This document shows positions 1 to 8,232 of a stretch of DNA of 64,000 nucleotides, one piece after another; the stretch's first letter is position 1; the number at the start of each line of letters is the position of its first letter. The stretch covers positions 3,529,716 through 3,593,715 of the forward strand of contig NZ_AP026867.1 in NCBI RefSeq assembly GCF_026000115.1, written 5' to 3'. Source of the stretch: Aureispira anguillae. Lineage in GTDB: Bacteria > Bacteroidota > Bacteroidia > Chitinophagales > Saprospiraceae. The notes below the pieces were generated by a model, which was not told the origin of the DNA, made no database searches, and was given only the letters and a program-made list of their open reading frames with translations. The translations under genes were made by a program, and so were the position numbers.

Positions 1-242
1 CGGCTGTCGAACAAGCTGCTGATAGTATCCCCCTTCAACATGTAAGCCCAAAAGCACAAGCAAAAATGGCAATTATCTTTGGCAATGAAGTTAAGGGGGT
101 TGATCAAGCCGTTATGGATGAGGTAGATTCTTGCATAGAAATTCCTCAATTTGGCACCAAACATTCCTTTAATATCTCTGTTTCTATGGGGATTGTATTG
201 TGGAGTCTAACCCAAAAAATTCGTCCTGACCTTATTGTTTAA
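1..242 (+). CDS. SPOUT (TrmH family) RNA 2'-O-methyltransferase, C-terminal part
   Basis: The gene enters from the left edge; the first complete codon is at position 3 and 79 residues are visible before the TAA. The two C-terminal SPOUT motifs are present: IFGNEVKGV (motif 2, binds the S-adenosylmethionine knot) and IPQFGTKHSFNISVSMG (motif 3). Proteins with these motifs 2'-O-methylate ribose in tRNA or rRNA and work as knotted dimers in the cytoplasm. The RNA target cannot be told because the N-terminus is missing. The short form and the FGTKHSFNISVS motif resemble TrmH proteins without a large accessory domain more than the RlmB type. A second, unrelated-by-position SPOUT enzyme lies at 58866. 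Confidence 0.88.
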   Translation, partial: AVEQAADSIPLQHVSPKAQAKMAIIFGNEVKGVDQAVMDEVDSCIEIPQFGTKHSFNISVSMGIVLWSLTQKIRPDLIV

Positions 243-461
243 TCAACCATTTGTAAATCAACAATTATCATAAAACAATAGCCAATCAATCACACTAGAT
301 CAGGCATTAATCGTCCATAGGCTTAGATTGACAAAATCAGTATGTTTTTTCTAAATTTTACTTGGCGGTATTGGTACTGCTTATTTATGAATTGGCAACT
401 GGTACATCAATTGCCCAAAGTAATCCTGTCTAGATGACTTAGCTATCAATACACTTTAATA

Positions 462-905
462 ATGAAAGTAGATCTTAATTTTGTCAAAGATATGGTGGAA
501 GAACAAATTCCAATCCATAAATTTTTAGGCGTAAAACTTGTTGAAATTCGTAGAAATTATGCCAAAGTTCACGTACCTTTCCAAGAGGCTGTTCTTGGAG
601 ATATTATTCGCAGAAGATGGCATGGGGGCATTTTGGCAACGATAATGGACTCTGTTGGAGGCTTGGCTGGTATGACGCATCTTACTTCTTTTGAAGATAA
701 AATGGCAACCATAGATTTGAGGGTAGATTACCTGAAAGGTGCCGAAGCCAAAGATATTTTTGTAGAGGGCGAGATCGTTCGCTTGGGAAATCGAATTTTG
801 GTTACCAGTATGAAGGTTTGGGATGAAACAGAGACCGAATTACTAGCAGAAGGAAAAGGCGTTTACAACTTTATACGAATGAAAGATAAGGTATTGGTTG
901 AATAG
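462..905 (+). CDS. PaaI-type hotdog-fold thioesterase
   Basis: This 147-residue protein has the length and core motif of single-domain hotdog acyl-CoA thioesterases of the PaaI/DUF4442 group. HGG at residues 54-56 is followed by IMDSVGGLAG, with the Asp at 63 in the usual catalytic position on the central helix, and the strand ATIDLRVDYLKGA follows. Such enzymes hydrolyse acyl- or aryl-CoA thioesters in the cytoplasm as dimers or tetramers. The substrate cannot be predicted. The ATG is the first in frame after a stop-rich leader. It lies 40 bp ahead of a GNAT gene in the same direction, so the two may be cotranscribed. Confidence 0.85.
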   Translation: MKVDLNFVKDMVEEQIPIHKFLGVKLVEIRRNYAKVHVPFQEAVLGDIIRRRWHGGILATIMDSVGGLAGMTHLTSFEDKMATIDLRVDYLKGAEAKDIFVEGEIVRLGNRILVTSMKVWDETETELLAEGKGVYNFIRMKDKVLVE

Positions 906-945
906 TCTTTGTTCTATTCCCCCCAATTAAAATTCCATTTTTGTT

Positions 946-1419
946 ATGAAAATCACCTTTAAAATAGAAAACAACCCCGTTATTCTTACCCAACTCAACA
1001 AGACGGTTCAAAATTATCATGCTACCCAATACCCCAACCTATTTTTACCACACAATTATGATCGCTTTCTCCCTTGGTTTGAACAAAAATTAGCTCAAAA
1101 AAATATAACCGCCATTGTAGTTTACGATGCGGATCAGCCCATTGGTTATGCTCTATTGATCCTTAACGTTGTAGGAGATGACAACCCCTTTCAACCCGAT
1201 GGTTTTACAACAATGCTTATCGACCAAATGAGCATTGAGCCCAATTATCAAAATCAAAAAATTGGCACGTTACTAATGGAGTATATTTTCAATTATTGCC
1301 AAGAACAACAAGTCTCTCGCATTCGACTAAGTGTCTGGTCAGATAATTTGCAAGCCAAACATTTTTATAAAAAAATGGGCTTCTCCAACTACCTAGAACA
1401 CCTAGAAATTCAACGATAA
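946..1419 (+). CDS. GNAT family N-acetyltransferase
   Basis: The 157-residue protein has the standard GNAT order. A strand with IDQMSIEPNYQNQKIGTLL at residues 92-110 forms the acetyl-CoA pyrophosphate loop (Q-x-x-I/G-x-G-type), a strand SRIRLSVWSDN follows at about 124-134, and the C-terminal AKHFYKKMGF (137-146) is the usual motif B end. It transfers an acetyl group from acetyl-CoA to an amine. The acceptor (small molecule or protein) is not predictable. It ends 15 bp before the convergent lipoprotein gene at 1435. Confidence 0.9.
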   Translation: MKITFKIENNPVILTQLNKTVQNYHATQYPNLFLPHNYDRFLPWFEQKLAQKNITAIVVYDADQPIGYALLILNVVGDDNPFQPDGFTTMLIDQMSIEPNYQNQKIGTLLMEYIFNYCQEQQVSRIRLSVWSDNLQAKHFYKKMGFSNYLEHLEIQR

Positions 1420-1434
1420 AGTTTGCTCCCTGTT

Positions 1435-1962
1435 CTACTGCGAAAAAATAATACTCAACATTGCAGACTCTGTTTGATGTGTTTTATCAATTTGAGCATG
1501 AATTGCCGTCCCTTTTAACAATATTTTTTCATTGTATTTAAAGGATTTCGCTGCTGCTTGAATCGCTGCTGCCCACTGTTGAAAAAGCCCTAATTTCTCA
1601 GGAGCTTCTCCCGCTAAGATTAAAAAGATGTTGGAAATATGCAAGGCGCAAACTTCTGCGGGCGTATTCAAAGGATAAGCTTCTTCTAGCAAAATTCTAT
1701 ATTCCTGTTGCAAAAAATCACAGCCCGATTGATAAAGTTCTATCGTCATATTCATTTTAGGAATAAAAACACGCTCTACAGCATCCTGTCCTGTTACTTC
1801 AAAACTATGATTTGAAAAACGATCAATCCCTTCAAAAATTGCAACGGGAGGTTTGTACTTGCACGGTTTTGAATCAGAATTTGTATTGGTACAGCTTATA
1901 ATTGTAAACAGACTCAAAATACCAATTAAAAATCTCTTCCTTGTTTTTATTGATTTAAACAT
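1435..1962 (-). CDS. Putative lipoprotein, unknown function
   Basis: 175 residues. The N-terminus is basic (MFKSIKTRKR), then a hydrophobic stretch ends in TIISC at residues 20-24, which fits an SPII lipobox, so the mature protein would be a lipid-anchored periplasmic or outer-membrane protein. The rest is a globular domain with several Cys (SGCDFLQQE, AEVCALH) and no motif I recognise. It is convergent with the GNAT gene and alone on its strand. Function unknown. Confidence 0.75.
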   Translation of the reverse strand: MFKSIKTRKRFLIGILSLFTIISCTNTNSDSKPCKYKPPVAIFEGIDRFSNHSFEVTGQDAVERVFIPKMNMTIELYQSGCDFLQQEYRILLEEAYPLNTPAEVCALHISNIFLILAGEAPEKLGLFQQWAAAIQAAAKSFKYNEKILLKGTAIHAQIDKTHQTESAMLSIIFSQ

Positions 1963-1996
1963 AGAATGCTATAGGTTTATTCCCTTAATTGTTTAG

Positions 1997-2204
1997 GTTC
2001 TTTGGCAACTCTATTACGACCACGGAGTAGCAGCGCAGCTAAGTAAATCCTGTGGAATAATAAACCACCCTGCCTGCTTATTACTACCTTTAACTTTCTT
2101 CTAAAAAAAGTAGTTGAAAGCTTGCCCTTTTTTAGAGTTTATCACACGATTAACTACGTTGCTACTCTGTGGTTACTGCGTGCGTCTACGGGTTGACAAA
2201 AAAC
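1997..2204. repeat. Structured intergenic repeat, family A, copy 1 (inverted ends)
   Basis: A 208-bp non-coding block with imperfect terminal inverted repeats of about 45 bp. The left end begins GTTCTTTGGCAACTC and the right end, read on the other strand, begins GTTTTTTGTCAACCC; both then carry CCAC(G/A)GAGTAGCA(G/A)CG. The whole block matches the reverse complement of 34667-34810 apart from about 64 bp that only this copy has, and its right end matches 7795-7846. It fits a non-autonomous, MITE-like element; no transposase is nearby. It fills almost all of the gap between the flanking genes. Confidence 0.75.
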
Positions 2205-2262
2205 TATTATTTACGACTAACAACACCAAAAATATCTAAAGTTAAGAGCTTTTTAACTTATT

Positions 2263-2670
2263 TTATGATTTTTCTTTTGATTCAGCCTCACTAGTCAAGT
2301 AATGGGAACGATCGTAGGCTCCTCCATTAATAAAAAAATAAAACAGACAAGCTCCTAGCGCATAGGACACATAATCCCAAACATCTCTAGTAAACCCACT
2401 AAAAAATACAGGAAATATTTCTTCGTATAAAATTGCCAAGGCAGCAACACTTACAATGGTGTCCAACAAAGGGAAATTATACACCTTTATTCTACGCCAC
2501 AAAAACCTTCGCTCCATCAATATCAACCCCAATAAAATTGGCATACACAGCAAAGTGTCTAAGTAATTATCTGCTAATGGGATGCTCCAAAGAAGGACTT
2601 TTTGGGTCAATTGATGACCAATAAAAAGCAATAAACAAACTTGCCATACCTTATTTTGTAAAACGCCCAT
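2263..2670 (-). CDS. Small integral membrane protein, about 4 TM segments
   Basis: 135 residues with hydrophobic segments at about residues 8-30, 36-52, 66-84 and 100-116, joined by short charged loops (MERRFLWRRIK), and a charged C-terminal tail. It resembles a group of short Bacteroidota membrane proteins sometimes labelled 'magnesium citrate secondary transporter', but nothing here proves transport. It is followed 65 bp downstream of another small membrane-protein gene on the same strand (2736), which may share its transcript. Confidence 0.65.
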   Translation of the reverse strand: MGVLQNKVWQVCLLLFIGHQLTQKVLLWSIPLADNYLDTLLCMPILLGLILMERRFLWRRIKVYNFPLLDTIVSVAALAILYEEIFPVFFSGFTRDVWDYVSYALGACLFYFFINGGAYDRSHYLTSEAESKEKS

Positions 2671-2735
2671 GATGTTATTTTTTGATTCCTATTAATAGAC
2701 AACATTAATTGAGATAGCGCTTTGTTGTTGGACTT

Positions 2736-2954
2736 CTAAAGGACTAAAGAGATCGCCAAAATAAAGCCCAAAAGTGCAAAAGGCGACAAGGCGATCATAA
2801 TTACAATACCAACCAATCGGATGGCTATTTTTAAGGCAATCCATATCCATGGATCTTCTGCTTTTATCGTAGCAACATTATTCCACCATTTAAGGGTTTC
2901 TGTTATTTTTTCTAGGATAACTTGATCAATAGAATTGACTTCTCGCTTTGCCAT
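2736..2954 (-). CDS. Small membrane protein, 72 aa
   Basis: The first 40 residues are soluble and mildly amphipathic (MAKREVNSIDQVILEKITETLKW begins it). They are followed by one long or two short hydrophobic segments at about residues 38-72 that run to the C-terminus. No family is recognised. It is kept as a gene because of its clean membrane topology, its ATG start and its position upstream of another small membrane-protein gene on the same strand. Function unknown. Confidence 0.55.
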   Translation of the reverse strand: MAKREVNSIDQVILEKITETLKWWNNVATIKAEDPWIWIALKIAIRLVGIVIMIALSPFALLGFILAISLVL

Positions 2955-3086
2955 TTGTTTGTGGTTATTTTAAACGTTTAGTAGTAGGTGCTTTGTGTGC
3001 TTCAAAAATACAACTCTTTTGATTACCATGCTGAGCATTCAAAGTATTTAGAATAGTTCTAAAAAAATTAAAAACAGATGATTTAC

Positions 3087-3118
3087 TTGCCTTTAAATAC
3101 CCAAACAAGCTATTTTTG
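3087..3118 (+). promoter_or_regulatory. Predicted Bacteroidota-type promoter
   Basis: TTG at 3087-3089 (-33 element), a 21-bp spacer, then TATTTTTG at 3111-3118, which matches the Bacteroidota -7 consensus TAnnTTTG. It lies about 40 bp before the ATG of the lipoprotein gene at 3160, so transcription would start near 3125. Confidence 0.55.
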
Positions 3119-3159
3119 TGTTTTCATTTTTTATATAAAAAAATAAACTATTATTGCTC

Positions 3160-3798
3160 ATGTCATTCAACCTAAAATGTTTTATCTCTATTGTTATTAT
3201 AAGCTTCTTATTTGGAAGTTGTCAACAACAAAATACCACCACTCCCCCTCCGTGCAGCTACTCTGCCTACACCACAGGTTCAGAATTTCTTTATAGTGTT
3301 ACCAGCTCAACTGCTGTAGATACGATCCGAGAATATGTTGTGGGAGATTCTATTGTTGATGGTTATTCTTGTCAAGTCATTCAACGAACAACAACTGCCG
3401 ATTCATCCATCACCACTTATTTAGCTTATTGTGGCAATGGCAACTACATGCATAAAAATTTACTAATCCCAGGCTATGGTGTTACAGTAGATAGTTTAGT
3501 CTATCTAAAAGACAACCTCAGTGCAGGAGACAGTTGGACCAATACATTTAGTGGCACCTTTGGTGGATTTTCTGTGGTGGTTGATTATGAAAACCATTAT
3601 ATTGCAACAGAAGCTACTCGTGTTGTTAATGGAGAAACATTTAATAATGTGATTCAAATTAGAGTCGATTTATACTCCACCGTTTTTAATGTTCGTCAAT
3701 CTACTGGAAGCTTTAACTACTATTTTGCAGAAGGCGTAGGACTAATCGAAAATGATGTTAATCAAACTAAGCTAATTGATTATACCATTGTGCCTTAA
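3160..3798 (+). CDS. Putative secreted lipoprotein, unknown function
   Basis: 212 residues from the ATG at 3160; an in-frame TTG two codons earlier is less likely. A signal sequence ends in FLFGSC, a good SPII lipobox, followed by a Gln/Thr/Pro-rich linker (QQQNTTTPPPC). The mature part is β-rich with many Ser/Thr and aromatic residues. It resembles generic Bacteroidota lipoproteins in which a strand-rich domain carries fields such as 'VGDSIVDGYSCQVI'. Function unknown. A promoter is predicted just upstream, and a 14-bp hairpin lies downstream at 3838-3873. Confidence 0.75.
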   Translation: MSFNLKCFISIVIISFLFGSCQQQNTTTPPPCSYSAYTTGSEFLYSVTSSTAVDTIREYVVGDSIVDGYSCQVIQRTTTADSSITTYLAYCGNGNYMHKNLLIPGYGVTVDSLVYLKDNLSAGDSWTNTFSGTFGGFSVVVDYENHYIATEATRVVNGETFNNVIQIRVDLYSTVFNVRQSTGSFNYYFAEGVGLIENDVNQTKLIDYTIVP

Positions 3799-3837
3799 CC
3801 ATCTTTAATCTACAACGACTTAGTAAACAATCTATTT

Positions 3838-3873
3838 AATGAGCCAATTTGGAAAATTTCAAATTGGCTCATT
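3838..3873 (+). terminator. Hairpin after lipoprotein gene, terminator-like
   Basis: A perfect 14-bp inverted repeat (AATGAGCCAATTTG at 3838-3851 and its complement at 3860-3873) with an 8-nt loop lies 40 bp past the stop codon at 3798. The T-tract after it is weak (TTCTTTTTT only about 15 bp later), so it may be a stabilising hairpin rather than a classic intrinsic terminator. Confidence 0.55.
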
Positions 3874-3960
3874 CTATAAATAATCATTCTTTTTTGTGCA
3901 TTCCTTGAATAAAAAACTTTAAATTGGAAAACAATTAATCATTTGGTTAAAAATCAAATC

Positions 3961-5559
3961 ATGCGCCCAATCAAAAGCACCATCAATAGCAATAGTTCCT
4001 CTTATCGGGACAATTATCAGCAAATGTCTGACTTGGTAAAAGAGCTAAATGGCTATCTGCAAAAAAGTTTGTTCCAAGGCAAAGAAAAACATCTTGCCAA
4101 AGCTAGAAAAGCCAATAAACTATTGGCACGAGAACGGATTGAACTCCTACTGGATCAAGATTCTTTTTTTTTAGAATTATTGCCCCTCATTGGTTTGCAA
4201 GGAAAAGGTTTTGGTCCTGGCGGAACAGCGGTTTGTGGCATTGGTTTAGTAACAGGGCGCTTGTGCATGATTAATGCCAATGTTGGTAGTAATAGAGGAG
4301 GTTCTATTGACAAAGCAACACTCGAAAAAAGCATTCGCATGAGTGAGATTGCTTCAGAAAATGGTTTGCCTGTTATTAACTTAGTAGAATCATCAGGTGC
4401 CAATCTCCCAGAACAAGAACAAATCTTTAATTATGGAGGAACCATTTTTAGGGAGATTACCCGCCGTTCTCGCAAAGGCTTTCCTACTATTTCTGTTGTT
4501 TTTGGCAATAGTACCGCTGGCGGGGCTTACATTCCAGGAATGTCAGATTATACGATTATGGTCAAAAAACAAGCGAAGGTATTTTTGGCAGGTCCTCCCT
4601 TGGTCAAAATGGCCACTAATGAAATTACAGACGACGAATCACTGGGCGGAGCAGAGATGCACAGTAGCATCTCAGGGGTTTCTGATTATTTAGCAGAAAA
4701 TGAGACCGATGCCATTCGTTTGGCAAGAGAGGTAATGCATCAATTGGCAGCGCCATTGAGTGTCCCTCCAACGAATACGACCATTGAAGCACCACTTTAC
4801 AGCGCCGAAGAATTATTGGGAATTGTTCCTGCGGACATCAAAAAACCTATTGATGCTAGAGAATTAATTGCACGAATTGTAGATGGTTCTCGTTTCTCCG
4901 AATTCAAACCCAATTATGGTCCTACTTTAATAACAGGATATGCCCTAATTCATGGTTATAAAATAGGTATTATTGCCAATAATGGAGTTATCCTTTCAGA
5001 AGCGGCCAACAAAGCTACCCATTTTATTCAACTGTGCAATCGAAATAATATTCCTCTGCTCTATCTACAAAACACTACTGGTTTTATGGTTGGACGTGCT
5101 TACGAGGAAGGAGGCATTATCAAAGATGGAGCAAAAATGCTCAATGCAGTATCCAATAGTGATGTTCCTACCATTACCATTATGATTGGTGCTTCTTATG
5201 GTGCAGGAAATTATGCCATGAATGGGCGTGCTTACCAACCTCGTTTTTTATTTTCTTATCCCAATTCAAAAATTGCGGTCATGGGACCACAACAACTTAG
5301 TGGGGTAATGGAAATTATACAACGAGCAGCAGCTCATAAGTCAGGGATAGAATATGATGAAAAGCAAGCAGCCCAATTGCGACAATATATGATTCAACAA
5401 GTAGAACAATCTTCTACGGCTTGGTATGCTACTTCCCAAGGCTGGGACGATGGCGTTATTGACCCAAGAGAAACTAGAAACTACCTAGCGGTTTGCCTAG
5501 CTACGATTCACAATCAACCGATTGAAGGCTCCAAAGATTATGGTGTTTTTAGAATGTAA
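3961..5559 (+). CDS. mccB: Acyl-CoA carboxylase, carboxyltransferase (β) subunit, methylcrotonyl-CoA type
   Basis: 532 residues from the ATG at 3961; an in-frame TTG 18 bp upstream is rejected because the family starts near here. The protein is the carboxyltransferase half of a biotin-dependent acyl-CoA carboxylase. It moves CO2 from carboxybiotin to an acyl-CoA, most likely 3-methylcrotonyl-CoA in leucine breakdown. Family signatures include LFQGKEKHLAKARKANKLLA near the N-terminus, FGNSTAGGAYIPGMSDY, FLAGPPLVKMAT, a LGGAEMHSSISGVSDY stretch, and in the second half YGAGNYAMNGRAYQPRF and SVMG-like AVMGPQQLSGVM. The biotin carboxylase subunit follows 51 bp downstream. Geranyl-CoA or another branched acyl-CoA remains possible, because no other leucine-pathway gene is next to it. 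Confidence 0.88.
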   Translation: MRPIKSTINSNSSSYRDNYQQMSDLVKELNGYLQKSLFQGKEKHLAKARKANKLLARERIELLLDQDSFFLELLPLIGLQGKGFGPGGTAVCGIGLVTGRLCMINANVGSNRGGSIDKATLEKSIRMSEIASENGLPVINLVESSGANLPEQEQIFNYGGTIFREITRRSRKGFPTISVVFGNSTAGGAYIPGMSDYTIMVKKQAKVFLAGPPLVKMATNEITDDESLGGAEMHSSISGVSDYLAENETDAIRLAREVMHQLAAPLSVPPTNTTIEAPLYSAEELLGIVPADIKKPIDARELIARIVDGSRFSEFKPNYGPTLITGYALIHGYKIGIIANNGVILSEAANKATHFIQLCNRNNIPLLYLQNTTGFMVGRAYEEGGIIKDGAKMLNAVSNSDVPTITIMIGASYGAGNYAMNGRAYQPRFLFSYPNSKIAVMGPQQLSGVMEIIQRAAAHKSGIEYDEKQAAQLRQYMIQQVEQSSTAWYATSQGWDDGVIDPRETRNYLAVCLATIHNQPIEGSKDYGVFRM

Positions 5560-5610
5560 GCCTTTTCTTTTCAAAACTACACTAAAAAAGTTGTTTAAGA
5601 ATATAATACA

Positions 5611-7581
5611 ATGATACAATCTATTCTCATAGCCAACCGAGGCGAAATTGCTAGCCGAATCATCAAAACGTGCCGACGACTCGGCATCCACAGTATTGCT
5701 GTTTATGCTGATCCTGACCAATATCTGCCCTTTGTAGAAGAAGCGGACGAAGCAATCGCTTTGGGAGGGAATACCGCTAGTGAATCCTACTTGGTGCAGG
5801 ATAAAATTATTGCTGCGGCCAAACGTACGCAAGCTTCTGCCATTCACCCTGGTTTTGGCTTTTTATCTGAGAATGCTGCCTTTGCGCAACGCTGTCAACA
5901 GGAGGGCATTGTCTTTATTGGTCCCAAGCCATCCGCCATTGATTCCATGGGATTAAAATCTACGGCAAAAACCATCATGGATCAAAATGGAATTCCCACT
6001 ATTCCTGGGTATCAAGGAGAAGATCAATCTTTAACCACCTTAATTCAAGAAGCTAATGCCATTGGATACCCTATTCTGATCAAAGCAGTAGCAGGGGGCG
6101 GAGGCAAAGGAATGCGGATTGTTCAGCATGAACATGAAATAAAAATAGCCTTGGAAGCGGTACAACGAGAAGCTTTTAATAGTTTTGGAAATAAAGCTGT
6201 TTTATTAGAACGTTATTTTGTTGGTGCTCGACATATTGAATTCCAAATTTTTGGCGATCAACACGGCAATGTAATTCATTTATTGGAACGAGAATGTAGT
6301 ATACAACGCCGTTATCAAAAAATAATCGAAGAAAGCCCCTCTCCCAGCCTCTCAGACGAACTGCGGCATCAAATGGGACAAGCAGCAATTGCTGCGGCAA
6401 AAGCCATTCATTATGATAATGCAGGAACCGTAGAATTTATAGTAACACCACAAGGAGAATTTTTCTTTTTGGAAGTCAATACACGCTTGCAAGTAGAACA
6501 CCCTGTTACGGAAATGATCACAGGTTTAGATTTGGTTGAATGGCAAATTCTAGTCGCTGAAGGGCAACCCTTGCCACTAAAACAGGCTGAAATTCAGTCG
6601 AATGGTTATGCGATGGAATGTCGTTTGTATGCAGAGGATGCTTCCAATAATTTTTTCCCTTCTACTGGAACCGTTCTTCATTGGGAAACAACTCCGATAG
6701 AGGGATTGCGTTATGAATCAGGAGTTCGAACAGGCTCTGAAATCGGCATTTATTATGACCCTATGCTAGCCAAAATCATTGCTCATGCTCCCAATCGTTT
6801 GGCTGCTATCCGAAAAATGAATTATGCGCTAAGGCAACTTAAATGTATTGGTCCAATCACCAATCAGCCTTTCTTGGTTGCCTTGTTACAACATGAAGCA
6901 ATACAAACAGGGGATTATCACACTAATTTTATTGCACAGGCGTTTGATTTTAAAAACTTTGCATTAGAACAAAAAAAAGGAGCTGTTATTGCCGCTATTG
7001 CTAGTTTATTGTATCGTTGGCAACAGCGCCAAGATGAACGACAATTAATTCCTGCTCTACCATCAGCTTGGCGAAACAATTATTATCAAGCTTCCCAAGA
7101 GTCTTATCTAGTAAATGGCGAAACAATCCAGCTTAACTATCGCTATAAAAATAAGGTGTTCTCCATTCAAACAAAAGAACAAAACTACCAAGTTGAGTTG
7201 CTTTATAAACAGCAACAGGCGCTTGGCATCAAAATCAACGATCAGCATCATAACCTTTCTTGTTATAACAATGGTGATCAATATTATATCCATCACCAAG
7301 CTTATGGGCAAATTCAATTAAATCTTTGTCCAAGATTTCCCGACCTAGAAACAGCCAAAACCAAAAATGGTTACAAGGCTCCTATGCCTAGTGAGGTGCT
7401 AAAAATTAATGTTCAAATCGGACAGCAAGTTAAGGAAGGACAAGCACTCATTACGTTATTATCTATGAAAATGGAAAATACAATTAGCGCTCAAGAAGAT
7501 GGTTGGGTTGAAGATATCTTTGTAACAGAGGGCAATGCCATTCCCAAAGGGATTGTTCTATTAAAAATTAAGGTTCTTTGA
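5611..7581 (+). CDS. mccA: Acyl-CoA carboxylase, biotin carboxylase + biotin carrier (α) subunit
   Basis: 656 residues, the usual MccA length. The N-terminal biotin carboxylase begins SILIANRGEIASRIIKTCRR; its ATP-grasp glycine loop is AVAGGGGKGMRIV, with LERECSIQRRYQKIIEESPS and EVNTRLQVEHPVTEMITG further on. A linker (BT) region covers about 450-570. The C-terminal biotinyl domain holds LSMKMEN with the acceptor Lys at residue 620. It carboxylates its own biotin with ATP and bicarbonate and feeds the β subunit encoded just upstream. The stop codon TGA (7579-7581) lies inside GTTCTTTGATAA, which is also the end of a family A repeat, so the last codons may derive from that element. Confidence 0.92.
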   Translation: MIQSILIANRGEIASRIIKTCRRLGIHSIAVYADPDQYLPFVEEADEAIALGGNTASESYLVQDKIIAAAKRTQASAIHPGFGFLSENAAFAQRCQQEGIVFIGPKPSAIDSMGLKSTAKTIMDQNGIPTIPGYQGEDQSLTTLIQEANAIGYPILIKAVAGGGGKGMRIVQHEHEIKIALEAVQREAFNSFGNKAVLLERYFVGARHIEFQIFGDQHGNVIHLLERECSIQRRYQKIIEESPSPSLSDELRHQMGQAAIAAAKAIHYDNAGTVEFIVTPQGEFFFLEVNTRLQVEHPVTEMITGLDLVEWQILVAEGQPLPLKQAEIQSNGYAMECRLYAEDASNNFFPSTGTVLHWETTPIEGLRYESGVRTGSEIGIYYDPMLAKIIAHAPNRLAAIRKMNYALRQLKCIGPITNQPFLVALLQHEAIQTGDYHTNFIAQAFDFKNFALEQKKGAVIAAIASLLYRWQQRQDERQLIPALPSAWRNNYYQASQESYLVNGETIQLNYRYKNKVFSIQTKEQNYQVELLYKQQQALGIKINDQHHNLSCYNNGDQYYIHHQAYGQIQLNLCPRFPDLETAKTKNGYKAPMPSEVLKINVQIGQQVKEGQALITLLSMKMENTISAQEDGWVEDIFVTEGNAIPKGIVLLKIKVL

Positions 7582-7846
7582 TAAATTGTGTGCTAATCGT
7601 AAAACGTAGGGTAAAATGCTTCTATTTTGGGATATTAGAGCCTAGATCACGTTGTTTTTAGATCGCTTCGCTTTTAGACTATATAGGCATGAATTACAGC
7701 TATATAGTCTAAAAGCGAAGCGATCTCGTACCTTTGGTAAAAGTTCTAAAACCTAATACCCAAACGGCATAATTAAAACCATTAATTAAAATTTCCACAC
7801 GATTAGCTTCGCTGCTACTGCGTGAGCCTACGATTTGTCAAAGAGC
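7573..7846. repeat. Structured intergenic repeat, family A-related copy 3
   Basis: The left end GTTCTTTGATAAATTGTGTGC (7573 on) pairs imperfectly with the right end, whose complement reads GCTCTTTGACAAATCGTAGG (to 7846). The right 50 bp match the right end of the element at 1997-2204 and carry the same GCTTCGCTGCTACTGCG core. The middle holds a perfect 26-bp inverted repeat (7660-7726) not found in the other copies. The element overlaps the last three codons of the carboxylase gene. Confidence 0.6.
7660..7726. repeat. Perfect 26-bp inverted repeat, 15-nt loop
   Basis: The left arm 7660-7685 (starts AGATCGCTTCGCTTTTAGAC) and right arm 7701-7726 are exact reverse complements, with the loop GGCATGAATTACAGC. 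There is no T-tract right after it, so it is not a standard terminator, although it would form an extremely stable RNA hairpin after the carboxylase operon. It sits inside the family A-like element. Confidence 0.85.
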
Positions 7847-8232
7847 GAAAATTAATACGGAAGCTCCTATTATTAACCTATAAGTTTAACAAAAAAAATT
7901 AATGTTTTAGATAACATATTAACAATTTTTTTACTCAAAAAAACATCATTTTCTTTGAACAAATTGATAATGTAATCTACATTTGCAAACATAATACAGC
8001 ATTGAATTATTTTTTTTCTTTGCAAAAAGAAAAAATTCAACTTCTGCTGTCTTTCTTTTAGATTCAAGTTTTTTGAAATAGCTGTCATCTTTAATATTTA
8101 CGAATACAACCCCTTTGCGTTAAGTGCATCAAATACGCATAGAAAGGTCTATTCAGTTGATATTAAAGGCTAAATACTGACTGTAGTGCATCCGTTCAAA
8201 AAACATATATCACAATCCCAAAATTTTATATT
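7847..8232. other. AT-rich intergenic region, no gene supported
   Basis: About 385 bp between the repeat element and the desaturase gene. It is very A/T-rich with homopolymer runs. The only open frame (71 codons, minus strand, 7873-8088) has a composition typical of chance translation of AT-rich DNA. No TAnnTTTG promoter with a good -33 element was identified, though the desaturase promoter must lie in the right part. Confidence 0.5.

Noticed and set aside
3943-3960. TTG start for the carboxyltransferase gene
   Set aside because: An ATG 18 bp downstream fits the family start better and avoids a non-conserved extension.
7873-8088. 71-codon open frame on the minus strand
   Set aside because: It lies in very AT-rich DNA; the translation is low in complexity with runs of Lys, Phe and Ile. 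No homology-like motif and no clear start context.
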